From positions 1 through 11,553 of the forward strand of contig JAVHPX010000036.1 in the NCBI GenBank assembly GCA_036170795.1: a DNA stretch of 11,553 nucleotides, read 5' to 3'. Positions 5,929-11,553 of this stretch are shown piece after piece. The notes beneath the pieces were generated by a model. That model had not been told where the DNA came from, did not search any database, and was given only the letters and a program-made list of their open reading frames with translations. Positions within the stretch are counted from its first letter, which is position 1. Each line of letters starts with the position of its first letter. This stretch comes from UBA8515 sp036170795 (lineage in GTDB: Bacteria; Patescibacteriota; Minisyncoccia; Phycocordibacterales; UBA9973). Both the position numbers and the translations under genes were made by a program.

Positions 5929-6801
5929 TTATTTAATATTATTAAAAAGTTTAAGTCGAGCTTCTACTACTTTTTCAATAGCATTCACAGCTTCTGGAAG
6001 ATATTTATATGGTGCAATTTCTTCTTTATTATCGTCAAGAGTTTTTATTAATGCTTCTTTATATGCGATACGAATTTCTGTATTGATATGTACAATATCT
6101 ATTCCATTTTTAATACATTCTATGAAGTCTTCATCCATTGTTCCTGATCCTCCATGAAGTACAAGAGGGATACCACAAGCCTGACGAATCTCTTTTACTT
6201 TTTCTGGATGAAGTCGTGGATTACCACTTCGTATCATACCATGAACATTGCCGACTGATGGAGCAAGCATATCAACACCAGTTTGCTCAACAAATGATTT
6301 TGCATCTTCAGGTAAAGTCATTGTAGATTCAGATACTCCATCTGGCATAGTACCAAGCATTTTTGATGATTGACCAATAAATCCAAGCTCCGCTTCTACG
6401 AGCACATCACGATTGAAAGCCATATTTATTTCATGAGCATAGTCAACACATTTTTTTGTTATTTTTATATTATCATCAAGTGAAAGTTTAGCCCCATCAA
6501 TAATAACTGAATCATATCCAACATCTATTGCTCTTTTGACTGTTTCAAAACTATAATGATGATCGCCATTTAAAAATATTGGATAATTATCTTTATCTCG
6601 AAGTGCCTTTATAAGTGCTACACCTTCTTCCATACCAACAAATTGTTCTTCACCTTCTGTCATTCCTATAATTATTGGTACATTTAATTTTTTTGCTGCA
6701 TTATAAACTCCATGTAAACTTTCTAAATTTGAAATATTAAAATGCCCAATCGCTATTCCCTTTTCATCCGCTTCTTTAATATATTCACGTAATGTTTTCA
6801 T
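5929..6801 (-). CDS. fba: class II fructose-bisphosphate aldolase (ketose-bisphosphate aldolase family)
   Basis: This 290-residue zinc-dependent aldolase would cleave or form fructose 1,6-bisphosphate with dihydroxyacetone phosphate and glyceraldehyde 3-phosphate. The catalytic aspartate and first zinc histidine are in NGDHH (D80, H81). VEAELG (135-140) carries the conserved glutamates. H187 in GNVHGM and H216 in LHGGSG complete the metal site. VHINTEIR (237-244) binds phosphate in relatives. The family also includes tagatose-bisphosphate aldolases (GatY/KbaY) of similar length, which cannot be excluded. The neighbouring sugar kinase and pentose phosphate genes favour a central-carbon role. 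It is first in an operon with the GlcD-type gene. A perfect TGn-extended TATAAT ends 7 nt before the ATG, back to back with the promoter of the divergent kinase gene. Confidence 0.92.
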   Translation of the reverse strand: MKTLREYIKEADEKGIAIGHFNISNLESLHGVYNAAKKLNVPIIIGMTEGEEQFVGMEEGVALIKALRDKDNYPIFLNGDHHYSFETVKRAIDVGYDSVIIDGAKLSLDDNIKITKKCVDYAHEINMAFNRDVLVEAELGFIGQSSKMLGTMPDGVSESTMTLPEDAKSFVEQTGVDMLAPSVGNVHGMIRSGNPRLHPEKVKEIRQACGIPLVLHGGSGTMDEDFIECIKNGIDIVHINTEIRIAYKEALIKTLDDNKEEIAPYKYLPEAVNAIEKVVEARLKLFNNIK

Positions 6802-6808
6802 ATAGAAT

Positions 6809-6817
6809 ATTATAACA
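6809..6817 (-). promoter_or_regulatory. extended -10, leaderless promoter of fba
   Basis: The minus strand reads TGTTATAAT, a full consensus extended -10, with 7 nt to the fba ATG. Any -35 would fall at or inside the start of the divergent kinase gene, which suggests the TGn extension replaces it. Confidence 0.75.
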
Positions 6818-6822
6818 TACTG

Positions 6823-6831
6823 TGATATAAT
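6823..6831 (+). promoter_or_regulatory. extended -10, leaderless promoter of the PfkB kinase gene
   Basis: The plus strand reads TGATATAAT, a full consensus extended -10, with 7 nt to the ATG at 6839. It is separated by only 5 bp from the opposing fba -10 element, so one polymerase should block the other. Confidence 0.75.
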
Positions 6832-6838
6832 ATCGCAT

Positions 6839-7834
6839 ATGGAAAATCAAATTGATATTTTAGCTATCGGTGATCTTGTTGTTGATGATTTTATAAGATT
6901 AAAAGATGCAGAAGCAACATGCGATCTTGATCAGGAAAATTGTAAACTTTGTGTACGTTTTGGAGATAAAGTCCCTTTTGAATTTCATGAGATTGTTTAT
7001 GCTGTTGGAAATAGTGCTAATGCCGCAGTTGCTGCTAGTCGCCTAGGATTACGCTCAGCTTTATCTGGAGTAGTTGGTGATGATAATTACGGTAAAGCTT
7101 GTATGAAAGTACTTACTGAAAATAATGTTAGTCTTGAATACATAGAGACTGATCCAAAACTTCCTACAAATTATCACTATGTATTATGGTATGGGCCAGA
7201 GCGTACGATACTTGTAAATCATGCACCATTTGAAAGACATTTTTTAAAAAATACAAAAGCTCCTAAATGGATTTATCTTTCATCTCTTGGTGAAAATACA
7301 GAAGGATTTCATCATGAAATTTCTGAGTGGTTAAAAGAACATCATGAAACTAAACTCGCTTTTCAGCCTGGTACATTTCAAATTAAGCTTGGTACTGAAA
7401 AGTTGAAAGATATTTATGAACGAACAGATATTTTCTATTGTAACGTAGAAGAAGCACAGAGAATATTAAAGATTATTGAAACAGATGTTCAAAAGTTAAT
7501 GGATATACTTCACTCTCTTGGTCCTAAGATTGTAGTTATAACTGATGGTATCAAAGGTGCATATGCTCGTGAAGAAGATGGTACTGTATGGTTTATGCCA
7601 ATTTACCCTCATATACCTAAAGAGCGTACAGGTGCTGGTGATGCGTATGAATCTACTATAACATCAGCCCTTTGTATGGGTAAGACATTAGAAGAAGCTT
7701 TAACTTGGGCTCCAATTAATGCAATGTCTGTGACACAATTCATCGGTGCACAAAAAGGACTTCTTACGCAAGAAAAGATTTCAGAATATTTAGAAAAAGC
7801 ACCAGAAGATTATAAGATTAAAAAATTAAATTAA
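6839..7834 (+). CDS. PfkB-family (ribokinase-like) sugar kinase
   Basis: This 331-residue kinase would phosphorylate a sugar or sugar phosphate with ATP. The fold's signatures are present: an opening GDLVVDDF (11-18), the glycine/asparagine block GNSANAAVAASRLG (57-70), NVEEAQRIL (202-210), TDGIKGAYA (235-243), and PfkB signature 2 ERTGAGDAYE (262-271), in which D268 is the catalytic base and GAGD the anion hole. Signature 2 then runs YESTITSAL where GF is common. An unusual feature near the lid region is three cysteines, C28, C35 and C38 (Cx6CxxC), followed by FGDKVPF. These are not general PfkB residues and may bind metal or respond to redox. The substrate is unresolved: ribose, fructose 6-phosphate and nucleosides are all possible. 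Being divergent from fba, it is a candidate phosphofructokinase. Transcription is probably leaderless. Confidence 0.9.
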   Translation: MENQIDILAIGDLVVDDFIRLKDAEATCDLDQENCKLCVRFGDKVPFEFHEIVYAVGNSANAAVAASRLGLRSALSGVVGDDNYGKACMKVLTENNVSLEYIETDPKLPTNYHYVLWYGPERTILVNHAPFERHFLKNTKAPKWIYLSSLGENTEGFHHEISEWLKEHHETKLAFQPGTFQIKLGTEKLKDIYERTDIFYCNVEEAQRILKIIETDVQKLMDILHSLGPKIVVITDGIKGAYAREEDGTVWFMPIYPHIPKERTGAGDAYESTITSALCMGKTLEEALTWAPINAMSVTQFIGAQKGLLTQEKISEYLEKAPEDYKIKKLN

Positions 7835-7839
7835 AAAAT

Positions 7840-8292
7840 ATGTCATTAGAATTTTCCAATTTTAATCAAAATCAATCTTCAGAAGATGCATTAAGTGAGA
7901 TGAATAGATTAATTCCCAAGACTAAAAACTATTTATATCCTGAACCTATTTTAAAGCAATATGAAGAAAAGTTAATTCAATTAATGCCATCATTAATTGA
8001 ATTAGAAAGTTATATAAAAGCAAAAGAAAATATAAGTAAAGTCCAGAATCAATTTCATAAAATTATTGATAATACTCACCATATAAATCTTACTGAATTA
8101 GAAAAAATAAAAGAAACGATTAAAAAATACAAACAAAAAATAGGAGATTATGAACAACAACATAATGTTCCTATAGAAGGTGGGCTCGATAGAGAAAAAG
8201 AAAGTTTAAAAGAATTAAGAAAAGATATTAAAAATCTTAATGAATTACAAAATCAGTTTGATGAGGAATTAAAAAATTATAAAAAGAATTAA
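7840..8292 (+). CDS. uncharacterised charged helical protein
   Basis: I do not recognise this 150-residue protein. It has no cysteine, signal peptide or membrane segment. After a polar N-terminus (1-30), it is dominated by Lys, Glu, Gln, Leu and Ile in heptad-like patterns at about 35-75 and 85-148. A break near HNVPIEGGLD (108-117) suggests a helical hairpin or coiled coil. It starts 5 nt after the kinase stop with no Shine-Dalgarno site, so it is very likely co-transcribed and translationally coupled with the kinase. That hints at a related role, but nothing in the sequence proves it. Its TAA overlaps the TAA of the convergent transketolase gene by two bases. Confidence 0.75.
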   Translation: MSLEFSNFNQNQSSEDALSEMNRLIPKTKNYLYPEPILKQYEEKLIQLMPSLIELESYIKAKENISKVQNQFHKIIDNTHHINLTELEKIKETIKKYKQKIGDYEQQHNVPIEGGLDREKESLKELRKDIKNLNELQNQFDEELKNYKKN

Positions 8293-8306
8293 ATTTTTCT
8301 TTTTAT
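8279..8306. terminator. possible shared bidirectional terminator at a convergent junction
   Basis: A 10-bp stem, ATAAAAAGAA (8279-8288) with TTCTTTTTAT (8297-8306), closes on the 8-nt loop TTAAATTT. The loop holds both stop codons of the converging genes. The stem is A/T apart from one G-C pair, so strength is doubtful. The A-arm/U-arm layout suits termination from both sides. Confidence 0.45.
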
Positions 8307-9287
8307 CACTTTCTCCACAGCTTTTGTAATATGTGATACACCCATTTCATAATGTTCTATGAGTTCAGCTGGTGTACCTGATTGACCAAACTTATTTTGA
8401 ACTCCAATAAATTCTATTGGTACTGGATAATTTGCACTTAAGCACTCAGCAACAGCCGAACACATACCACCTATTATTTGATGTTCTTCAACTGTCACGA
8501 TACATTTTACTTCCCTGGCAAGAGCTATTATATTCTGACTATCAAGTGGTTTAATGGTCGAGAGATTCATAACTTTCACTTTAATCCCATTTTTTTCTAA
8601 ATCATGAGCTGCAATAAGTGCTTTGTGTAATAGTGCACCTGTAGCAATAATACCAACTTGAGCAAGACCAGATTCAGGAATAAATACTATCTGTGCCTTA
8701 CCTATTTCAAAAGGAGTGTCTTCTGATGTAATTATCGGAGTTTTCTCTCGAGCAAGACGCAAATATGTTGGCTCTTTTGTCTTCGCACAAGCAAGAGTAG
8801 CTTTTTTTGCTTCAATAGCATCACACGGAGATATTACAACTATATTAGGTATCACACGGGTAATAGCAATATCTTCAATAGCTTGGTGAGTACCACCATC
8901 AGGACCAACTGAAATACCTGCGTGAGAACCAGCAATTTTTACAGGACGATCATTGTAGCAAATAGTAGTACGGATCTGTTCCCAATTGCGACCAGGGCTA
9001 AACATCGCATACGAAGATATAAAAGGAATCTTACCCATGGCAGCCATACCTGATGCAACAGAGGCTAGATTTTGCTCAGCTACACCGATCTCAATAAAAC
9101 GTTCCGGAAATTTTTCAGAAAATAAATTCATTTTTGTAGATTCTACAAGGTCAGCACACAGAGCGACAATTTGTTCATTATCAATACCCGCTTGCAACAA
9201 TCCTTCCCCAAATCCTTGACGAATCGGCACCTGCTCGACATCGTCATTAAAAAGTTTAGTATTTAATTTTAATTCTTGGTTAAGCAT
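8289..9287 (-). CDS. transketolase, C-terminal half (pyrimidine-binding and C-terminal domains)
   Basis: This 332-residue subunit should pair with the N-terminal half encoded at 9546-10418 to make one transketolase that moves two-carbon units between sugar phosphates. Residues about 19-190 are the pyrimidine domain. IGVAEQN (67-73) holds the glutamate (E71) that activates thiamine diphosphate, followed by SHAGISVGPDGGTHQ (121-135), a conserved substrate-channel block. The C-terminal domain (about 200-325) includes VEEHQIIGGMCSAVAE. DXS and pyruvate dehydrogenase E1-beta share this fold, but the SVGPDGGTHQ block and the pentose phosphate neighbours favour transketolase. Its ATG overlaps the stop of the upstream membrane-protein gene (TAATG), which indicates translational coupling. 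Confidence 0.92.
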   Translation of the reverse strand: MLNQELKLNTKLFNDDVEQVPIRQGFGEGLLQAGIDNEQIVALCADLVESTKMNLFSEKFPERFIEIGVAEQNLASVASGMAAMGKIPFISSYAMFSPGRNWEQIRTTICYNDRPVKIAGSHAGISVGPDGGTHQAIEDIAITRVIPNIVVISPCDAIEAKKATLACAKTKEPTYLRLAREKTPIITSEDTPFEIGKAQIVFIPESGLAQVGIIATGALLHKALIAAHDLEKNGIKVKVMNLSTIKPLDSQNIIALAREVKCIVTVEEHQIIGGMCSAVAECLSANYPVPIEFIGVQNKFGQSGTPAELIEHYEMGVSHITKAVEKVIKRKI

Positions 9288-9553
9288 TATTTTATTTTAT
9301 TCAGATTTTTATATAAAAAATTTGCAATAGAAAAAATTACTATTGAAAGCAAGGATAGTGCTGATAATAGAATAAAGAAATATATATTATCAAATATAAA
9401 ACTTAATGAATCTGGGTAATCACCAGCCCACTCCCAGCTAAAAGCATAAAAAATAACAATCGGTATTATTGATACAACAAAAATTATTTTTGATAATTTA
9501 ATAATCTTTTCTAAGATATTTTTTTTAGGTTTTATATTTTCCATATTATTCAT
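9287..9553 (-). CDS. small two-helix membrane protein between the transketolase halves
   Basis: This 88-residue protein of unknown function has a basic N-terminus (KPKKNILEKIIKLSK), a first membrane helix at about 23-39, a short loop with EWAGDYPDS, a second helix at about 56-80, and a lysine-rich end. Both ends are probably cytoplasmic. It lies inside the transketolase operon: its start overlaps the end of the N-terminal half, and its TAA shares a base with the ATG of the C-terminal half. I chose the ATG at 9551-9553 (8-nt overlap). A GTG two codons upstream and an ATG at 9542-9544, one base after the upstream stop, are alternatives. Low-complexity composition makes homology hard to judge, but the overlapping layout argues it is a real gene. 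Confidence 0.72.
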   Translation of the reverse strand: MNNMENIKPKKNILEKIIKLSKIIFVVSIIPIVIFYAFSWEWAGDYPDSLSFIFDNIYFFILLSALSLLSIVIFSIANFLYKNLNKIK

Positions 9554-10418
9554 GTTCACTTTTAATTCTTCCTCTTAGTGTTCGAAGTTCTTTGAGTGCC
9601 ATTTCTGCTTGTTCTTTATTTGGTGGTTTGCCATGCCATTTATAATCACGTTCGAATTCCTTTACTCCCTTACCAGGGATTGTACGAGCAATAATAACTG
9701 ATGGTTTTTCATAAACTGCTTTAGCTCTTTGTATAGCGTCATTAATCTCTCTCATATTATGCCCATCTATTTCTTGTACATGCCAGCCAAACTGTTCATA
9801 TTTTGCTCCCAAATCCCCGAGTGGCATGATGTTTTCAGTGTAGCCATCTATTTGTATATTATTGCGGTCAACAATGGCTATTAAATTACGTAGTTTATTT
9901 TTACCAGCAAGTAATATTGCTTCCCAAGTATTTCCTTCATCATGTTCACCATCAGAAAGAAGCACATAGATCGTCTTATCAGTATTTACTCCATTATCCA
10001 TACGATCTGCCAGCGCCATACCAACTGCTTGAGAAAGACCTGATCCAAGTGGTCCTGATGAATTTTCAAGCCATGGCATAAAATCACGATGAGGGTGGCC
10101 TTGAAGACGCGAATCAAATTTGCGAAGCGTTTGAAGCTCTTCGATTGGCATGTATCCAGCATGAGCCATAGTTGCATAAAGGACTGGACATATATGACCA
10201 TTTGAAAGTACTAATCTATCTCTTTCTTCCCAGTTAGGATTTTTGGGGTCATGTCGCATTGCATGAAAATAAAGTAAAGTAAAAATATCTGCCATACCAA
10301 GAGGACCAGCAGTATGACCAGATTTTGCTTCAAGTAACATGCTAATAATACTCTCACGAATATCGTTTGCTTTCAATTCTAACTCTTTATTTTTCTGACC
10401 ACTTAATGTATCGATCAT
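9546..10418 (-). CDS. transketolase, N-terminal half (thiamine diphosphate-binding)
   Basis: This 290-residue subunit binds the diphosphate end of thiamine diphosphate. SGHTAGPLG (33-41) and LSNGH (71-75) carry active-site histidines H35 and H75. GPLGSGLSQAVGMA (122-135) is the typical glycine-rich block. The cofactor motif runs from SDGEHDEG (155-162) to DRNNIQIDG (184-192); it starts with SDG where GDG is usual, while the magnesium-binding D156 and the NN pair are kept. Near the end, IPGKGVKEFE and KWHGKPP match the family. It cannot work without the C-terminal half two genes downstream. It starts 6 nt after the Rpe-like gene with no Shine-Dalgarno site, in the same operon. Confidence 0.93.
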   Translation of the reverse strand: MIDTLSGQKNKELELKANDIRESIISMLLEAKSGHTAGPLGMADIFTLLYFHAMRHDPKNPNWEERDRLVLSNGHICPVLYATMAHAGYMPIEELQTLRKFDSRLQGHPHRDFMPWLENSSGPLGSGLSQAVGMALADRMDNGVNTDKTIYVLLSDGEHDEGNTWEAILLAGKNKLRNLIAIVDRNNIQIDGYTENIMPLGDLGAKYEQFGWHVQEIDGHNMREINDAIQRAKAVYEKPSVIIARTIPGKGVKEFERDYKWHGKPPNKEQAEMALKELRTLRGRIKSEHE

Positions 10419-10424
10419 ATTATT

Positions 10425-11114
10425 TTATAAATTTTTTAAAGTTTGTATTGTTTCACTTATATTATGACTATTAAATAAAGCAGATCCTACTACAAGTCGA
10501 TTCGCTCCAGCTTTTACAAGTAGTGGTGCCGTTGTTTCATTGACGCTTCCATCAACACTTATTATAAGCTCTCTATAAAGCTTTCGCAATTCTTTTATTT
10601 GTTCGAGTACACGATGATCAAATGGCTCACCTTGTGTACCTATATGTTCGATACCCATACACTGCACGAAATCAATATGAGAAATAAATTGTGCAAGTTC
10701 GCTTACAGGAGTGGTAGTATTGAAAGCGATTCCTATATCTATATTCTCACGGACATACATATCCAAACCTTCTAGGAATTCTTTAAATTTAATTTTATCA
10801 AGTTCTGCTTCAATATGAAAAACAACTCTTCGAGCGCCAAGCCGAGTAAAGAATTCAAACTGTTCATGAGCATTAATAATCATAAGATCAAATTCAAAAT
10901 CAAGAGCATCCCAGAATGGCAAACCTTCTTCTTCGTTAAGAATAGATTCGACACTTGATTCATCAGAAGAATTCATAGGCCATGTTATAGATGAGACAAA
11001 TTTACCATCACAAACATCTATTTGGACAGTAGACGCTATATTTACTACTCGAGAAAGTCCTTCGCGGAGCTCATTAAAATCTTTTACCAATAATGCAGGT
11101 GTGACCTCTGTCAT
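10425..11114 (-). CDS. divergent ribulose-phosphate 3-epimerase-family protein
   Basis: This 229-residue TIM-barrel protein aligns along its length with Rpe, which interconverts ribulose and xylulose 5-phosphate. Kept features are PALL near the start, DVCDGKFV (33-40), HIEAE (100-104), FNTTTP (131-136), SVDGSVN (186-192) and the phosphate-binding VVGSALF (208-214). The acid/base aspartates D33 and D188 are present. The two metal-binding histidines are not: HxDVMDG has become QIDVCDG (Q31), and DVHLM has become EFDLM (D76). The flexible MxVxPGFGGQ loop reads MGIEHIGTQG (153-162). So the metal site must differ or be absent. The operon place between rpiB and transketolase argues for the Rpe step, but activity on another sugar phosphate is possible. 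It begins 3 nt after the rpiB stop. Confidence 0.82.
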   Translation of the reverse strand: MTEVTPALLVKDFNELREGLSRVVNIASTVQIDVCDGKFVSSITWPMNSSDESSVESILNEEEGLPFWDALDFEFDLMIINAHEQFEFFTRLGARRVVFHIEAELDKIKFKEFLEGLDMYVRENIDIGIAFNTTTPVSELAQFISHIDFVQCMGIEHIGTQGEPFDHRVLEQIKELRKLYRELIISVDGSVNETTAPLLVKAGANRLVVGSALFNSHNISETIQTLKNL

Positions 11115-11117
11115 ATA

Positions 11118-11552
11118 TTAGAATTTAGTTAATCTTCTTATATGACGTACTTCTTCTGAGAATGGTGTAGAGAGAAAGAGTTTTACAACCTGAAGTGTCT
11201 GATCTATTGAAATGAAGTGCGCCCCGATGGAAAGCATATTGGCATTATTGTGTTTTCTCATAAGTTTAATAATATCTTCATTGCCGCCATTGTAAACTCC
11301 TGCGCGTATAGCAGGATACCTGTTGGCTACCATTGCCTCACCTTCTCCTGAGTAACCAAAGACTATAGCCATATTGTCAGGACCCTTCGCTACTCCTTCG
11401 GCTGCAAGTTTTATAAAGTCTGGATAATCATCGTCCTCCACAATCATAAACGCCCCATGATCTACTACCTCTAACCCTTCGTGGGTAAGATACTTTTTCA
11501 CAGCTTCTTTATGTATGAAACCGGCATGGTCTGTGGCTAAGTGAATTTTCAT
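11118..11552 (-). CDS. rpiB: ribose-5-phosphate isomerase B (RpiB/LacAB family)
   Basis: This 144-residue enzyme interconverts ribose 5-phosphate and ribulose 5-phosphate. It opens with the family motif HLATDHAG (D8, H9), then DYPDF (42-46), SGEGEAMVANR (68-78), IRAGVY (82-87) and the HNNAN block (101-105), whose histidine helps open the sugar ring in relatives. In E. coli the base is Cys in the CGTGIG loop. Here that cysteine is missing and E72 sits in SGEGE, matching the actinobacterial type (Mycobacterium tuberculosis RpiB), where a glutamate is the base. LacA/LacB-like allose or galactose phosphate isomerases are alternatives, but the pentose phosphate neighbours favour RpiB. The ATG is one base from the window edge, so the protein is complete but its promoter is not visible. 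It is first of five same-strand genes. Confidence 0.9.
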   Translation of the reverse strand: MKIHLATDHAGFIHKEAVKKYLTHEGLEVVDHGAFMIVEDDDYPDFIKLAAEGVAKGPDNMAIVFGYSGEGEAMVANRYPAIRAGVYNGGNEDIIKLMRKHNNANMLSIGAHFISIDQTLQVVKLFLSTPFSEEVRHIRRLTKF

Positions 11553-11553
11553 A

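Noticed and set aside
6138..6326. Plus-strand frame inside the aldolase gene
   Set aside because: It is a shadow of fba, whose active-site motifs are complete on the other strand.
1..11553. CRISPR array, insertion sequence, prophage or toxin-antitoxin system
   Set aside because: No spaced repeat series, transposase, integrase or toxin-antitoxin motifs are visible. Apart from the tRNA-proximal segment the window reads as ordinary housekeeping sequence.

Overview
The window looks like a compact, AT-rich chromosomal segment from a Candidate Phyla Radiation bacterium (Patescibacteria, most likely Parcubacteria-like). This rests on the gene mix, tight packing, the short release factor 1, the transketolase split over two genes, and a pared-down carbon metabolism. 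No 16S or multi-marker evidence is present, so the phylum is inferred. There are 14 supported protein genes and one tRNA. I see no mobile element or CRISPR array. All 14 genes end in TAA.

Layout. Positions 1-139 hold tRNA-Ile(GAT) and its terminator. Positions 140-303 hold no gene but are rich in hairpins and carry tRNA-like fragments. Positions 304-4148 (minus strand) are a translation and cell-envelope block: rplY (L25), an exported coiled-coil lytic transglycosylase, rpmE (L31), prfA (RF1) and an RRM RNA-binding protein. Positions 4204-6801 (minus) hold a class II aldolase and a GlcD-type FAD oxidoreductase. Positions 6839-8292 (plus) hold a PfkB sugar kinase and a charged helical protein of unknown function. 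Positions 8289-11552 (minus) form a tight cluster: rpiB, an rpe-like gene, transketolase N-terminal half, a two-helix membrane protein and transketolase C-terminal half.

How the genes fit together. RpiB, the Rpe-like protein and the two transketolase halves cover most of the non-oxidative pentose phosphate pathway. The aldolase and the divergently transcribed sugar kinase would join it to lower glycolysis. No transaldolase is visible in the window.

The most distinctive signal is regulatory. Six genes (prfA, rpmE, the transglycosylase, rplY, fba and the PfkB kinase) have a -10-like hexamer ending 7-9 bases before the start codon, five of them with a TGn extension. This is the geometry of leaderless mRNAs. 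Genes inside operons start 1-6 bases after, or overlapping, the previous stop, with no recognisable Shine-Dalgarno site. The RRM gene is the exception, with a leader of roughly 155 nt. Other points of interest are the Rpe-like protein, which has lost both metal-binding histidines, an RpiB of the Glu-base type, and two divergent promoters packed into 37 bp between fba and the kinase.
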